Below, piece after piece: positions 50,401 to 59,887 of a DNA stretch of 64,000 nucleotides; positions within the stretch are counted from its first letter, which is position 1; the number at the start of each line of letters is the position of its first letter. Source of the DNA: Vibrio tapetis subsp. tapetis. GTDB lineage: Bacteria; Pseudomonadota; Gammaproteobacteria; Enterobacterales; Vibrionaceae. The notes under the pieces were generated by a model. It was not told the DNA's origin. It searched no databases and worked only from the letters and a program-made list of their open reading frames with translations. The stretch lies in contig NZ_LT960611.1 in assembly GCF_900233005.1 (NCBI RefSeq), positions 2,976,001 to 3,040,000 of the forward strand, given 5' to 3'. The translations under genes and the position numbers were made by a program.

Positions 50401-50437
50401 AAAAGCCGATGCGATAAGCATCGGCTTTTCTTTTTTT
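50401..50437. terminator. Hairpin that is both the displaced symporter terminator and the intron 5' exon
   Basis: AAAAGCCGATGC-GATAA-GCATCGGCTTTT with a T-rich run on the plus strand. Joining the intron ends would place it about 33 bp after the symporter stop, a normal spacing. On the minus strand its T run immediately precedes the intron. Confidence 0.88.
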
Positions 50438-50462
50438 AGAGGTTGTTTTTTACTCACCAAAC

Positions 50463-50481
50463 GATAATAATTATCATTACA
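50463..50481. promoter_or_regulatory. Fur box upstream of the ORF-fumC pair
   Basis: GATAATAATTATCATTACA matches the 19-bp Fur consensus GATAATGATAATCATTATC at 15 positions, 19 bp before the ORF start. Placement over the promoter/start region fits iron-dependent repression. Confidence 0.78.
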
Positions 50482-50499
50482 ATGCGTAAAAGGTGATTT

Positions 50500-50883
50500 A
50501 TGGAAGAACAACAAACTCTCTATTCAATGTTTTATAAAGCACAGGATCGATTTTTAGCTCTTTCCCTTTCTGTAGGTTCGGAACCCGATGTCATTCAAGA
50601 ATACATCCATTGCGGACTTACACTAGCTTCATATTTTGAACATCAAGCAAAAAATGAAAATCTTCTTCTATGCGAATTGCACTTGCGCCAAGTTTTCTTT
50701 CATTTGATTAACGCTATTGAAACGCCTAACCGCAGTCTAATTTTTAGGCAAATATGCTTAAACTCAATTCACTCACCTCTATTTCATTTAAAGCGCCATT
50801 ATTACCAACAGGTTGATGGTCCAGAGAAATTTCTTAACGTGCAACAAGCACTACAACTCGTCCAAGCACCATTTGGCGATTAA
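50500..50883 (+). CDS. Unknown protein encoded with fumC, Fur-controlled (FagA-like by position)
   Basis: 127 residues, mostly helical, no membrane segment or signal, no recognised domain. Features: MEEQQTLYSMFYKAQDRF start, FEHQAKNEN, and a C-terminal helical SPLFHLKRHYYQQ. Strong AAAAGGTG ribosome site, 12 bp before fumC, so co-transcribed. In Pseudomonas, fumC, sodA and a small unknown gene fagA form a Fur-repressed operon. This ORF holds the same place. Homology to FagA is only suggested by size and position. AT-rich compared with most neighbours. Confidence 0.72.
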   Translation: MEEQQTLYSMFYKAQDRFLALSLSVGSEPDVIQEYIHCGLTLASYFEHQAKNENLLLCELHLRQVFFHLINAIETPNRSLIFRQICLNSIHSPLFHLKRHYYQQVDGPEKFLNVQQALQLVQAPFGD

Positions 50884-50895
50884 ATAGGAAGCAAC

Positions 50896-52281
50896 ATGAA
50901 ACAAAAATTCAGACTAGAAAAAGACAGTATGGGTGATGTCCATGTACCTAAAAATGCCCTCTACCAAGCCCAGACACAGCGGGCCATCGACAATTTTTCA
51001 TTTAGCTCGCACACAATGCCAATAAGCTTTATTAAAGCACTGGCTTACATTAAACAAGCCGCAGCAAGCACCAATGCAGAGCTCGGATTATTAGAAGGTG
51101 ATATTGCTGAAGCCATTTTTGATGCCAGCCAAGAAATTATTGATGGCAATCACTTAGAACACTTTCCAATTGATGTATTTCAAACAGGTTCTGGTACCAG
51201 TTCCAACATGAACATCAATGAAGTAATTGCAACTCTTGCTTCCGTTCAACTCGGAGGTGAAGTCAACCCCAATGATCATGTCAATATGGGACAAAGTAGT
51301 AATGACGTTGTGCCAACCGCCATTCAACTCAGTGTGGTTATGACCGCTGAATCATCATTACTACCAGCCTTAGATCATTTATCTCAGGTATTAGAGGAAA
51401 AAAAATCGTCACTCTCTGACGTAGTCAAAACGGGCCGTACTCATCTAATGGATGCCATGCCTATCACATTCTCGCAAGAACTGGGTGGGTGGCAGTACCA
51501 AATTGAGCACGCAAAACGCGGAATTGAACATAGCCTTCATTCTGTACGAGCGCTCGCCCAAGGCGGAACCGCGGTCGGAACTGGAATCAACGCAGATCCT
51601 CGCTTCGCTAACAAATTTGCAGATAATTTGTCACAAGTAACGAAACTTCGTTTATCAGCCAGTGACAACTTCTTTTTTAACCTAAGTAGTCAAGATTCAA
51701 TCGTCGCTCTTTCGGGTCAACTAAAAACCGCCGCAGTAGCCATAATGAAAATCTCAAACGATCTTCGTTGGATGAACTCAGGGCCACTCGCGGGGCTTGG
51801 TGAGATCGAACTGCAGCCCTTGCAGCCAGGATCATCTATTATGCCTGGCAAAGTAAACCCGGTGATCCCCGAAGCGGCAGCAATGGCTGCAGCACAAGTA
51901 ATTGGCAATGACATGACCATTACTATCGCTGGTCAATCAGGCAACTTCCAGCTAAACGTAATGCTACCTGTCATTGCTCACAATATATTAGAAAGTATTG
52001 AGTTGCTTTCTAATAGCTCAACCGCACTGGCGGATAAAGCAATAGCAACCTTCAAGGTAAAACAAGATAACTTAAATTTGGCGTTATCAAAGAACCCCAT
52101 CTTAGTTACCGCACTGAACCCTGTGATTGGCTATTTAAAAGCGGCAGAAATTGCTAAGAAAGCTTATAAAGAAGGCAGGCCTGTTCTCGATGTTGCAATA
52201 GAAGAAACCACCCTATCTAGAGAAGAATTATCTCACCTTCTTGACCCAACGAAGCTAACTCTAGGAGGCATTGCTGACTAA
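50896..52281 (+). CDS. fumC: Fumarate hydratase, class II (iron-independent)
   Basis: Interconverts fumarate and malate without an iron-sulphur cluster. 461 residues. Fumarase-type motifs: TGSGTSSNMNINEV (about 96-109), NPNDHVNMGQSSND (about 126-139), GRTHLMDAMPITF, and the catalytic loop GSSIMPGKVNP (about 313-323). NMGQSSND and GKVNP favour fumarase over aspartase. TAGGAAG ribosome site. Under the Fur box with the unknown ORF, it would replace iron-dependent class I fumarases when iron is scarce. Third member of its superfamily in the window with ArgH and AspA. Confidence 0.95.
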   Translation: MKQKFRLEKDSMGDVHVPKNALYQAQTQRAIDNFSFSSHTMPISFIKALAYIKQAAASTNAELGLLEGDIAEAIFDASQEIIDGNHLEHFPIDVFQTGSGTSSNMNINEVIATLASVQLGGEVNPNDHVNMGQSSNDVVPTAIQLSVVMTAESSLLPALDHLSQVLEEKKSSLSDVVKTGRTHLMDAMPITFSQELGGWQYQIEHAKRGIEHSLHSVRALAQGGTAVGTGINADPRFANKFADNLSQVTKLRLSASDNFFFNLSSQDSIVALSGQLKTAAVAIMKISNDLRWMNSGPLAGLGEIELQPLQPGSSIMPGKVNPVIPEAAAMAAAQVIGNDMTITIAGQSGNFQLNVMLPVIAHNILESIELLSNSSTALADKAIATFKVKQDNLNLALSKNPILVTALNPVIGYLKAAEIAKKAYKEGRPVLDVAIEETTLSREELSHLLDPTKLTLGGIAD

Positions 52282-52283
52282 AT

Positions 52284-52304
52284 AATGGCCTCCTAGAGGC
52301 CATT
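52284..52304. terminator. Terminator-like hairpin between fumC and crbS
   Basis: AATGGCCTC-CTA-GAGGCCATT hairpin between convergent genes. The flanking T tracts are weak. Confidence 0.55.
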
Positions 52305-52336
52305 GTTACCATTCAAAAAAACCGATAATGAGTTGG

Positions 52337-55300
52337 CTAAAGCGCCCTATTTAAGATTGCCCTAAGCTTAAGCGGCTTAACGGGCTTCGCGATAAAACTA
52401 AAGCCGTTGGTTCTAATCGTTTCCAGTAAGTCATCGGTTCTATCTGCACTAATGATGACCCCTGCGAAACTGTCTCCCAACCTCAAGCGGCACTGTTGAA
52501 GTACTTCCAAACCAGTACGGTCATGATCTAAGCGATAATCCGAGAATATCACTTCAGGAGACCAGTCTTCTTCCAGCGCTTTTAAACTACCAATAAGGTC
52601 TTCTGCAACTTTCACCTCGCAGCCCCAACGCTCCAATAAGGTTCTCATGCCAGTCAAAATTTCTGGTTCATTATCCACACAAAGCACTCGAATTCCGGCG
52701 ACATCACTGACTACTGGCGTGAGCGGCGCTTTTAATTTCACTTCAGCAATATCTGCACGGTTTAACGCAACCGAGAACACGGTTCCTTCACCAAGCCAAG
52801 AGCGTAATGAGATAGAGTGATCTAACACTCTTGCGATGCCCTTTGCGATCGCCAACCCCAAACCCAGACCTTGATCGGCTCGACCAGCATCCACCCGAGT
52901 AAACTCTTCAAAAATCATGGCTTGTTTTTCTTTCGCAATCCCGACCCCGTTATCCCACACTTCGATTCTGATTTGCTTACCCACTCTACGCGCACCCAGT
53001 AATACCTTTCCCTTTGGGTTATAGCGAAATGCGTTAGTCAAAAAGTTTTGTAGCACCCGGCGCAATAATCTTGGATCGGATCGCACCAACAAATTTGAAG
53101 GCACCATAGTAAAGAGAATGCCCTGCTCTTTCGCTAGTGCGCTGAATTCAGCATTTAGGTTATCCAATACATCGTTAAGTGAAAACGCATGAACGTTAGA
53201 TTCAAGCTTGCCTGATTCCAAACGGGAAATATCCAATAAATCGCCAATCAAGTCTTCTGCGGCTTCCAACGCACTTTCAATATGATGGGACAAACGCTGA
53301 GTTTCTCCATCTTTGGCCGTTTCAGTTAGAGAAGATGCAAAAAGCCGAGCAGCATTAAGTGGCTGCATTAAATCGTGACTTACTGCTGCTAAGAAACGAC
53401 TTTTTGAATGCGATTCTGACTCTGCGCTTTGAGTCGCCACGACTAATCGCTTATTCAAACGTTCCAATTCATGAGTACGAGTTCGCACCCGTGATTCTAG
53501 ATTTTCGTTTGCTTCTTTCAGAGCTTTTTCCGTTTCATGGAAAACCGTGATATCGGTGAAGCTCATAACAAAGCCTCCGCCCGGCATTGGGTTACCCTGC
53601 ACTTCAATAAAGCGACCATCAGGCCGAATTCGAGATGACGTATGCTTCGTGCCACGTTCTAAGTGATCGACCCGCCGTTGTACCAGCGCCTCCGGATCAC
53701 CCGGACCACACAAACCGAGTTCTGCGTTATGACGGATTACATCAGCAATAGGCCTTCCGACTTGAATTAAACCGGCTGGAAACTCAAATAACTCTAAATA
53801 ACGCTGGTTCCATGCCACCAGCCGAAGCTGCTTATCCACTACCGTGATACCTTGGCTAATGTGCTCAATCGAGCCTTGCAGCAATCCACGACTAAAGTCA
53901 TACAATTCAGATGCTTCATCTACAATGGTAGCCACATCTTCCAGCTGCATGTTTCGGCCTTGAAGTGCGGAAGTAAGCACTAACCTCGCCGACGAAGCAC
54001 CAAAAACCCCAGCTAACACCCTTTCGGTGTGGCGGATCAGCGCTGAAGACGCCTGCTGGTTAGGCATAAGCTGACCACCGTGGTGATGCCAAAATTGACT
54101 GAACGCACTGCGAACTCGAGTACGCCCAACAAATCGAGACGCCAGCATCTCCAATTCAGCAACCGTTACACGGCTTTGGTACAGACTTACATTTTCACTT
54201 TCTGGCAGTGGTGCGCCAACAAATGCGGCCGACTGTAAGCGCTCACTTAGGCTCGCCCTTGTCACCAATGAAACCCCGATGTAACACAAAGAATTGGCAA
54301 CAAGGCTGAGTACCATCCCCCAATCTGAGTTCGCCAAATTGAGTTCAGATAACCACTTCGGGGGTTCAATCAACCAAAGTAAAACGTTGGTACCACTGCT
54401 ACCAGCAAGCATCGATGTTTGACTCATTAAGGTAATTAACCAAATAGTAAAGCCGACTAATAGCCCAACATACACTCCTTTTCGATTACCAATACGCCAA
54501 TACATACCCCCGATCAATGCAGGGGCAAATTGCGCAATAGCAGCAAAAGACAGTAAACCAATAACCGAAAGTGAGCTGATGCTGCCTAGGATCTGATAAA
54601 ACCCCCACGCCCCACCCAACAAAATCAAGATCAGAGTGCGACGAATATTAAGCAATAACCCTGAAAAGTGATGATGGGTTCGTTCGTTCAAGCGCATTCG
54701 ACGTAACAATAACGGCAAAACCAAGTCGTTAGACACCATAATAGCCAGTGCAATCGTTGAGACAATCACCATGCCAGAAGCCGCAGATGTCCCCCCTAAG
54801 AATGCCAACAACGCAACGCTGTCTGCCCCCATAGAAAGCGGTAAGCTAATGACAAAAGAATCGGCACTCGCTCCGGACAGTAAGCCTTGGCCCGCCCAGG
54901 CTATGGGTAAAACAAACAGCCCCATTAACACCAAATACGCAGGAAACAACCAGCGAGCGGTATGCAAATCTTGGGGTTTTTCATTCTCCACCACCATCGT
55001 ATGAAATTGACGAGGCAAACAAATGATCGCCGCCATCGTCAAAATAGTATGAATGAGCAATGTGGGAATGTTGGGGGATTGGTAGGTCTGTTTTGCAACA
55101 TCAATTAAATTAATGTCTTCAGAATTCAAGGCGATGTACGTAATAAAGCACCCTACAACAAGGAAAGCAAACAGCTTAACAATAGACTCAAATGCGACAG
55201 CCATCATCATACCGCGGTGATGCTCAGTGTTGTCGATGTGACGAGTACCAAAAAGCATGGTGAATACAGCAAGAGCGACAACGACGAACCAAGATATACT

Positions 55301-55768
55301 GCTATCTTGATAACCAAAGTCTGTCATCAAGCTAGGTGCAACAAGCTCCAGTCCCATCGTAATACCGCGCAACTGCAATGCGATATATGGCAATATTCCG
55401 GCCACAGCAATCAATGTGATGGTAACCGCTAGCCCTTGAGACTTACCGTATCGGGCAGCAATAAAATCTGCAATTGAGGTAATGTGCTCTCTTTTTGCAA
55501 TCAAGATTAGTCGAGCTAACAAACGCCAGCCAAGAGTAAAGACTAAAATCGGTGCTACATAGATGGGAATAAATGACCAAGGGTTAGCACTGGCCTGTCC
55601 GACGGTGCCATAGAATGTCCACGAGGTACAATAAACAGCAATAGAAAGACTGTAAATCCAAGGTCGCCAACGGGATAACCATTTGGTTTGTCTATCACCA
55701 TACCAAGCAATTAGAAACAACACGCCTAAATAGGCTAACGATACTGGTACTACAGTCCAACCTTGCAT
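52337..55768 (-). CDS. crbS: CrbS-type hybrid sensor kinase with sodium:solute symporter domain
   Basis: Sensor of the acetate switch, partner of CrbR. Start at the fourth codon ATG (MQGWTVVPVSLAYLG), because AAGGA is well spaced for it and too close to the earlier ATG; 1143 residues. Order: SSS-like membrane domain of about thirteen helices (1 to about 500), linker (STAC-like), PAS domain about 640-760 (GITVVDKQLRLVAWNQRYLELF), coiled coil, phospho-acceptor histidine in AAVSHDLMQPLNAARLFA, ATPase domain (NFLTNAFRYN, VWDNGVGI, GLGLGLAIAKG), and a C-terminal receiver (VLCVDNEPEILTG, VIFSDYRLD). Whether the SSS part transports or only senses is unknown. Confidence 0.88.
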   Translation of the reverse strand: MQGWTVVPVSLAYLGVLFLIAWYGDRQTKWLSRWRPWIYSLSIAVYCTSWTFYGTVGQASANPWSFIPIYVAPILVFTLGWRLLARLILIAKREHITSIADFIAARYGKSQGLAVTITLIAVAGILPYIALQLRGITMGLELVAPSLMTDFGYQDSSISWFVVVALAVFTMLFGTRHIDNTEHHRGMMMAVAFESIVKLFAFLVVGCFITYIALNSEDINLIDVAKQTYQSPNIPTLLIHTILTMAAIICLPRQFHTMVVENEKPQDLHTARWLFPAYLVLMGLFVLPIAWAGQGLLSGASADSFVISLPLSMGADSVALLAFLGGTSAASGMVIVSTIALAIMVSNDLVLPLLLRRMRLNERTHHHFSGLLLNIRRTLILILLGGAWGFYQILGSISSLSVIGLLSFAAIAQFAPALIGGMYWRIGNRKGVYVGLLVGFTIWLITLMSQTSMLAGSSGTNVLLWLIEPPKWLSELNLANSDWGMVLSLVANSLCYIGVSLVTRASLSERLQSAAFVGAPLPESENVSLYQSRVTVAELEMLASRFVGRTRVRSAFSQFWHHHGGQLMPNQQASSALIRHTERVLAGVFGASSARLVLTSALQGRNMQLEDVATIVDEASELYDFSRGLLQGSIEHISQGITVVDKQLRLVAWNQRYLELFEFPAGLIQVGRPIADVIRHNAELGLCGPGDPEALVQRRVDHLERGTKHTSSRIRPDGRFIEVQGNPMPGGGFVMSFTDITVFHETEKALKEANENLESRVRTRTHELERLNKRLVVATQSAESESHSKSRFLAAVSHDLMQPLNAARLFASSLTETAKDGETQRLSHHIESALEAAEDLIGDLLDISRLESGKLESNVHAFSLNDVLDNLNAEFSALAKEQGILFTMVPSNLLVRSDPRLLRRVLQNFLTNAFRYNPKGKVLLGARRVGKQIRIEVWDNGVGIAKEKQAMIFEEFTRVDAGRADQGLGLGLAIAKGIARVLDHSISLRSWLGEGTVFSVALNRADIAEVKLKAPLTPVVSDVAGIRVLCVDNEPEILTGMRTLLERWGCEVKVAEDLIGSLKALEEDWSPEVIFSDYRLDHDRTGLEVLQQCRLRLGDSFAGVIISADRTDDLLETIRTNGFSFIAKPVKPLKLRAILNRAL

Positions 55769-55833
55769 TGATGCCATCCTTGCGTCAATTCCGGGGCCTA
55801 ACCTGCATAAAAGATGAATCAGATCAGAGCAAT

Positions 55834-55861
55834 AAAAAAAGGCCAGAGATTAACTCTGACC
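55834..55861 (-). terminator. Rho-independent terminator of the MFS gene
   Basis: On the minus strand GGTCAGAG-TTAAT-CTCTGGCC (one U-G pair) followed by seven Ts. It isolates crbS from the MFS gene. Confidence 0.8.
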
Positions 55862-55895
55862 TTTAGTGTACCTGCGACTAATTTTTAAGCTCAAT

Positions 55896-57068
55896 TTATT
55901 CAGTCTGAATTTGTGGCTTAGGCACTGATTTCTTTGCATCAACTCGGACAAACAAAGCGAGAACACCCATCGCCGCCATTACCCAGAAAACATCGGCTCC
56001 CCAAGTTGAGTAGCCCCATCCACTGAATGCGGTCATCGCAGCGATAAATGCCCCAAGCGGGATCGCATTGTACAATGACTGCAATGCGACCATTTTATTT
56101 TCACTCTGGCTTTGAATAAATTGAATAGCAGCAATATGAGCCATCGCAAACGTAACGCCATGCAGCATCTGAACCACGACAAGCGCCCAAATATCAACCG
56201 TAGAAGCGGTTAAGCCCCAGCGAGCAATCACACCACAAGATGCAACCACAAAAAGCGCTCGTAAACTCCAACCAGCAAACAATTTAGCACTTAACGCGAA
56301 CACGCCGATTTCAGCAATCACCCCTAAGCTCCAAAGATAACCAATCACGTCCTCGCCAATACCAGATTCCTTCCAATAAATAGAACTGAAACCGTAATAT
56401 GCGGCGTGACTACCCTGGATTAGTGAAACCAACACCAAGAAACGTACAATAGGCATCTCTTTTAGTAGACTCATTAGCTTTGGCCTAACGACATCTTTCG
56501 GTTGTTCTGATACCGGCATTAAGTTTGGATTGCGCATCACCAATACCATGGATAGCACCACACCAAATAACGCGGTATATAAAATCATGTCAGTACCGTA
56601 TTGAGCCACCAAAAAACCGACAACGGTAGAGCCTGCAACAAAAGCAATGGATCCCCATAATCGAGTTCGCCCATAATCAAGCAACTTTAACTTACTATAA
56701 TAGTTCGCCATTGCGTCAGACAACGGCACTATGGGCCCACAACAGAGGTTAAACAGAATAGTCGCCACCGCCAATAGCCAAAAATTAGCTCCAGTAAAGA
56801 AGTGCACCCCGACAGCGAAGACACACGCAACACTTAACCAACGAAGAGCCGGAATTAGTTGTTCAACTCGATGAAGACGTGGGGTAATAACCAAGTTGGC
56901 AAAGCAGCGAGTGGCAAAGCCTAAGCCCATTAATAAGCCCACATCCGTTGCTGAAACACCTCGGTCTTCAAACCAAAGCGCCCAAAAAGGCAAATACACG
57001 CCGTAGGCAAAAAAGAAACCGGTGAAATATTGAGAAATCCACCCAAACGGTGAAGGTTTAACAAACAT
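55896..57068 (-). CDS. MFS transporter, 3-phenylpropionate (HcaT)-like family
   Basis: 390 residues with twelve hydrophobic helices, start FGWISQYFTGFFFAYGVYLPFWALWFEDRGVSATDVGLL, and PLSDAMANYY in helix 4-5, typical of the HcaT/nucleoside-permease-like MFS branch. No hca or other aromatic genes are nearby, so phenylpropionate is a family label, not a prediction. Divergent from the DUF294 gene over a 199-bp gap holding a candidate CrbR site. Weak ribosome site. Confidence 0.82.
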   Translation of the reverse strand: MFVKPSPFGWISQYFTGFFFAYGVYLPFWALWFEDRGVSATDVGLLMGLGFATRCFANLVITPRLHRVEQLIPALRWLSVACVFAVGVHFFTGANFWLLAVATILFNLCCGPIVPLSDAMANYYSKLKLLDYGRTRLWGSIAFVAGSTVVGFLVAQYGTDMILYTALFGVVLSMVLVMRNPNLMPVSEQPKDVVRPKLMSLLKEMPIVRFLVLVSLIQGSHAAYYGFSSIYWKESGIGEDVIGYLWSLGVIAEIGVFALSAKLFAGWSLRALFVVASCGVIARWGLTASTVDIWALVVVQMLHGVTFAMAHIAAIQFIQSQSENKMVALQSLYNAIPLGAFIAAMTAFSGWGYSTWGADVFWVMAAMGVLALFVRVDAKKSVPKPQIQTE

Positions 57069-57191
57069 AAGAAGTGGCCGCTAATCTAACAAGATAATTT
57101 GGCGCTATTATGACCTCAGTTGTGCCATTGAAAAAGAGAAGAAAACGATTTCTTTTTTTTCCCCCTTGAGCGGCTCTATTCAATTGTCTCA

Positions 57192-57207
57192 TTAGACCAA
57201 AGTCGTC
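57192..57207. promoter_or_regulatory. Candidate CrbR operator 2 (upstream of DUF294 gene)
   Basis: TTAGAC-CAAA-GTCGTC: perfect TTAGAC half and a degenerate other half at 4-bp spacing, 60 bp before the DUF294 start. See the finding comparing all sites. Confidence 0.45.
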
Positions 57208-57267
57208 TGGAGCTTCTGCTAATCAATGTCAAACTAGAGTTAGGGTCACTCACACAAGTCTGCCGCC

Positions 57268-59094
57268 ATGCCAGAAAAATTTAATATGAATGTGCCTCCT
57301 TTTGACAAACTGTCGGCACCACAGCAAGACACACTCAGAGGGTCACTTGATGTTGCCTACTATCGAGAGCGAGACATCATTCTGCACCCTGCTCAAGAGA
57401 GTCAATATCTACACGTTTTGATTAAAGGCACCGTTGAAGAGCGAGCGGCCGATGATTCCGAAATCTTTGCATACTATGCCCATGACGACCTGTTCGATGT
57501 ACGCTCATTATTTGACAATCACACCAAACACAAATATTTGGCTCTAGAAGATACCCTAAGTTACTTGCTGCCAAAACGTGTGTTCCTCGACCTTTATCAT
57601 CAAAATGGCCAGTTTTCCGCCTACTTTGATAGTAACCTCGCCAAACGTCAGCAGCTATTAGAAACCGCGCAACAACAGCAGAATTTAGCTGAATTCATTC
57701 TCACAAAAGTAGACGACAGCATTTATCACCCGGCGATTATTTTACACTCTGGCCAACCATTGAATCAGGCAACAAAACTCATGAAAGAAAAAGGCATAGA
57801 CAGCGCCTTGGTTCAATTAGATGTCAATGACCCACGTCTGAGCTCTGGCAACAGCCCATACCCTTTTGGCATCATCACACGAACCAATATGTTGCATGCT
57901 GTTATGCTCGAAGATAAGCCTTTAGATACTCCTGTCGGACATATTGCCACCTATCCTGTTTACTACGTAAAACAAGACGATTTTTTGTTTAATGCCATGA
58001 TAACCATGACTCGTCAAAAAATGAAAAGAGTCATGGTATGCGACGAAACCAAACCGCTCGGTATGCTCGATATGACCCAAATATTATCGAGCTTTTCTAC
58101 TCATTCTCATGTTTTATCCTTAGCGATTGCTCGTTCTGAGTCTATTGAAGAGCTAGCAATTTCAGCCAATCGCCAACGGAATTTAGTAGAAAGTCTACTC
58201 AACAATGGCATTCGCACACGATTTATTATGGAGCTAATTTCAGCCGTTAATGAGCAGATCATAGAGAAAGCATTTGAGATAATAGTGCCGAGCCCATTGC
58301 ATGACCAATTATGCTTTGTCGTATTAGGTTCCGAAGGACGCGGTGAGCAAATTCTGAAAACCGATCAAGACAATGCACTGATCGTTAATGACGGTCTTGA
58401 GTGGCATCAATGCTCAAAAATAATGGACACCTTAACTCATACCTTATTGCAGCTAGGTTATCCATTGTGTCCAGGTAAAGTCATGGTCAACAACCCTGAT
58501 TGGGTAAAAAGCCAAACCGAGTGGAAAAAAACCATTTCATCATGGGTCAACAAAGCGCAGCCAGAGCAAGTCATGAAAATTGCGATCATGGCGGATGCCA
58601 GCGCCATCGCGGGTAATAAACAACTACTAGCCCCAATTAGCGAACACTTAAGTACATTAATGGCCGATCAAGAACTGATTTTGACCGAGTTCACTCGCCC
58701 AGCATTGCGCTTTTCTTCCCCTTTATCTTTATTTGGTAACGTAAAAGCCTCTAAAAAAGGGCTCGATATTAAACAAGGAGGCATATTCCCAATCGTGCAT
58801 GGTATTCGTGCCCTAAGCCTTGAATACGCACTTACAGAAAAAAACACCTTTGATCGGATAAGAGCACTGCAAAGCAAAAAAGTATTAGAACAACAAACCG
58901 CCGATAACCTTAATGAAGCCTTAAAGCTCTTCTTTAAATTACGTTTAAGCCAACAGCTTCATGATGATCATTCAAGCAATCACATCTCGCTAAATAAACT
59001 TGACCGCTCAGAGCGAGATATTTTACGCCACAGCTTACACGTCGTGAAAAAATTCAAGCAATGGCTTGGCTATCATTACCAGATCAGAGATTAA
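57268..59094 (+). CDS. Cyclic-nucleotide/CBS domain protein with DUF294 nucleotidyltransferase-like domain
   Basis: 608 residues. About 15-115: cyclic-nucleotide-binding-like domain (YHVLIKGTVEE region). About 150-270: two CBS motifs (IYHPAIILHSGQPLNQATKLM, HIATYPVYYVKQDDFLFNAMITM) that usually bind adenine nucleotides. About 330-450: DUF294 nucleotidyltransferase fold with LGSEGRGEQILKTDQDNALI (GS...D-x-D). About 490-608: helical DUF294_C. Such proteins sit beside a DEDD exonuclease and acs in Vibrio and Pseudomonas and are linked to CrbSR control. Substrate unknown. A second ATG six codons on (MNVPPFDK) is a possible start. Confidence 0.87.
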   Translation: MPEKFNMNVPPFDKLSAPQQDTLRGSLDVAYYRERDIILHPAQESQYLHVLIKGTVEERAADDSEIFAYYAHDDLFDVRSLFDNHTKHKYLALEDTLSYLLPKRVFLDLYHQNGQFSAYFDSNLAKRQQLLETAQQQQNLAEFILTKVDDSIYHPAIILHSGQPLNQATKLMKEKGIDSALVQLDVNDPRLSSGNSPYPFGIITRTNMLHAVMLEDKPLDTPVGHIATYPVYYVKQDDFLFNAMITMTRQKMKRVMVCDETKPLGMLDMTQILSSFSTHSHVLSLAIARSESIEELAISANRQRNLVESLLNNGIRTRFIMELISAVNEQIIEKAFEIIVPSPLHDQLCFVVLGSEGRGEQILKTDQDNALIVNDGLEWHQCSKIMDTLTHTLLQLGYPLCPGKVMVNNPDWVKSQTEWKKTISSWVNKAQPEQVMKIAIMADASAIAGNKQLLAPISEHLSTLMADQELILTEFTRPALRFSSPLSLFGNVKASKKGLDIKQGGIFPIVHGIRALSLEYALTEKNTFDRIRALQSKKVLEQQTADNLNEALKLFFKLRLSQQLHDDHSSNHISLNKLDRSERDILRHSLHVVKKFKQWLGYHYQIRD

Positions 59095-59135
59095 GGCGAA
59101 AAACATTAACTGAGTCGTAAGATCCAAGGAGGCTT

Positions 59136-59768
59136 ATGAATACACTACGCAGGCTATGGTGGCACTACAAACTGAAAGGGCATCCCTATCAGTGGCTTTT
59201 TAATGCCTCTAGCAAAAATGAATTCGTCTCTCTCGACTGCGAAACCACCAGCCTTGACCCTAAGCGAGCAGAGCTTGTGACCATCGCTGCGACCAAAATC
59301 GTTGGTAACAAAATAATTACGAGTAAGCCTTTTCATGTCCGCTTGCAAGCGCCTCAGTCTCTCGACTCTAATTCAATTCGCATCCATAGAATTCGTCATC
59401 GTGACTTAAAAGATGGTTTGAGCGAAAAACAGGCGTTAATAGAACTTATTGCCTTCATTGGTAATTGCACCATAGTCGGGTATCACATTCGCTACGACAA
59501 AGCGATCCTCGATTTAGCCTGTAAAAGACAATTGGGATTCCCCTTGCCTAATCCTTTAGTGGAAGTCAGCCAGATCTACCAGCAAAAATTGGAACGTCAC
59601 CTACCCAATGCTTATTTCGATCTTAGTCTCGACGCAATATGCAAACACCTCGGCCTCCCGTTGCAAGATAAACACGATGCCTTGCAGGACGCTATATCCG
59701 CCGCATTAGTTTACGTACGGCTCACCTATGGAGACCTACCGGCACTGACTTCTGCATCAGTGCGCTAA
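59136..59768 (+). CDS. DEDD-family 3'-5' exonuclease (DNA polymerase III epsilon-like)
   Basis: 210 residues with the exonuclease motifs: Exo I FVSLDCETTSLDP (D and E), Exo II VGYHIRYDKAIL, Exo III HDALQDA giving the DEDDh type. It lacks the beta-clamp and alpha-subunit binding tail of DnaQ, so it is a stand-alone nuclease. Strong AAGGAGG ribosome site. It starts 42 bp after the DUF294 gene, co-transcribed, and precedes acs by 217 bp. Why a nuclease is regulated with acetate genes is not known. Confidence 0.85.
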   Translation: MNTLRRLWWHYKLKGHPYQWLFNASSKNEFVSLDCETTSLDPKRAELVTIAATKIVGNKIITSKPFHVRLQAPQSLDSNSIRIHRIRHRDLKDGLSEKQALIELIAFIGNCTIVGYHIRYDKAILDLACKRQLGFPLPNPLVEVSQIYQQKLERHLPNAYFDLSLDAICKHLGLPLQDKHDALQDAISAALVYVRLTYGDLPALTSASVR

Positions 59769-59887
59769 TCCTTACCTAAAGAGCACCAAAATATCCGCTT
59801 TACCTCTCCAACTCATCGTCGAATTTTTGCGTCAGATCGAAAAATTGATAATTAAATTCAAACAGCTACCACGCAAATCCAGCATTC

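Noticed and set aside
50401..50429. Integron attC site as target of the class C intron
   Set aside because: The hairpin is a short simple terminator. It lacks the bipartite attC core sites, and no integron cassettes are around.
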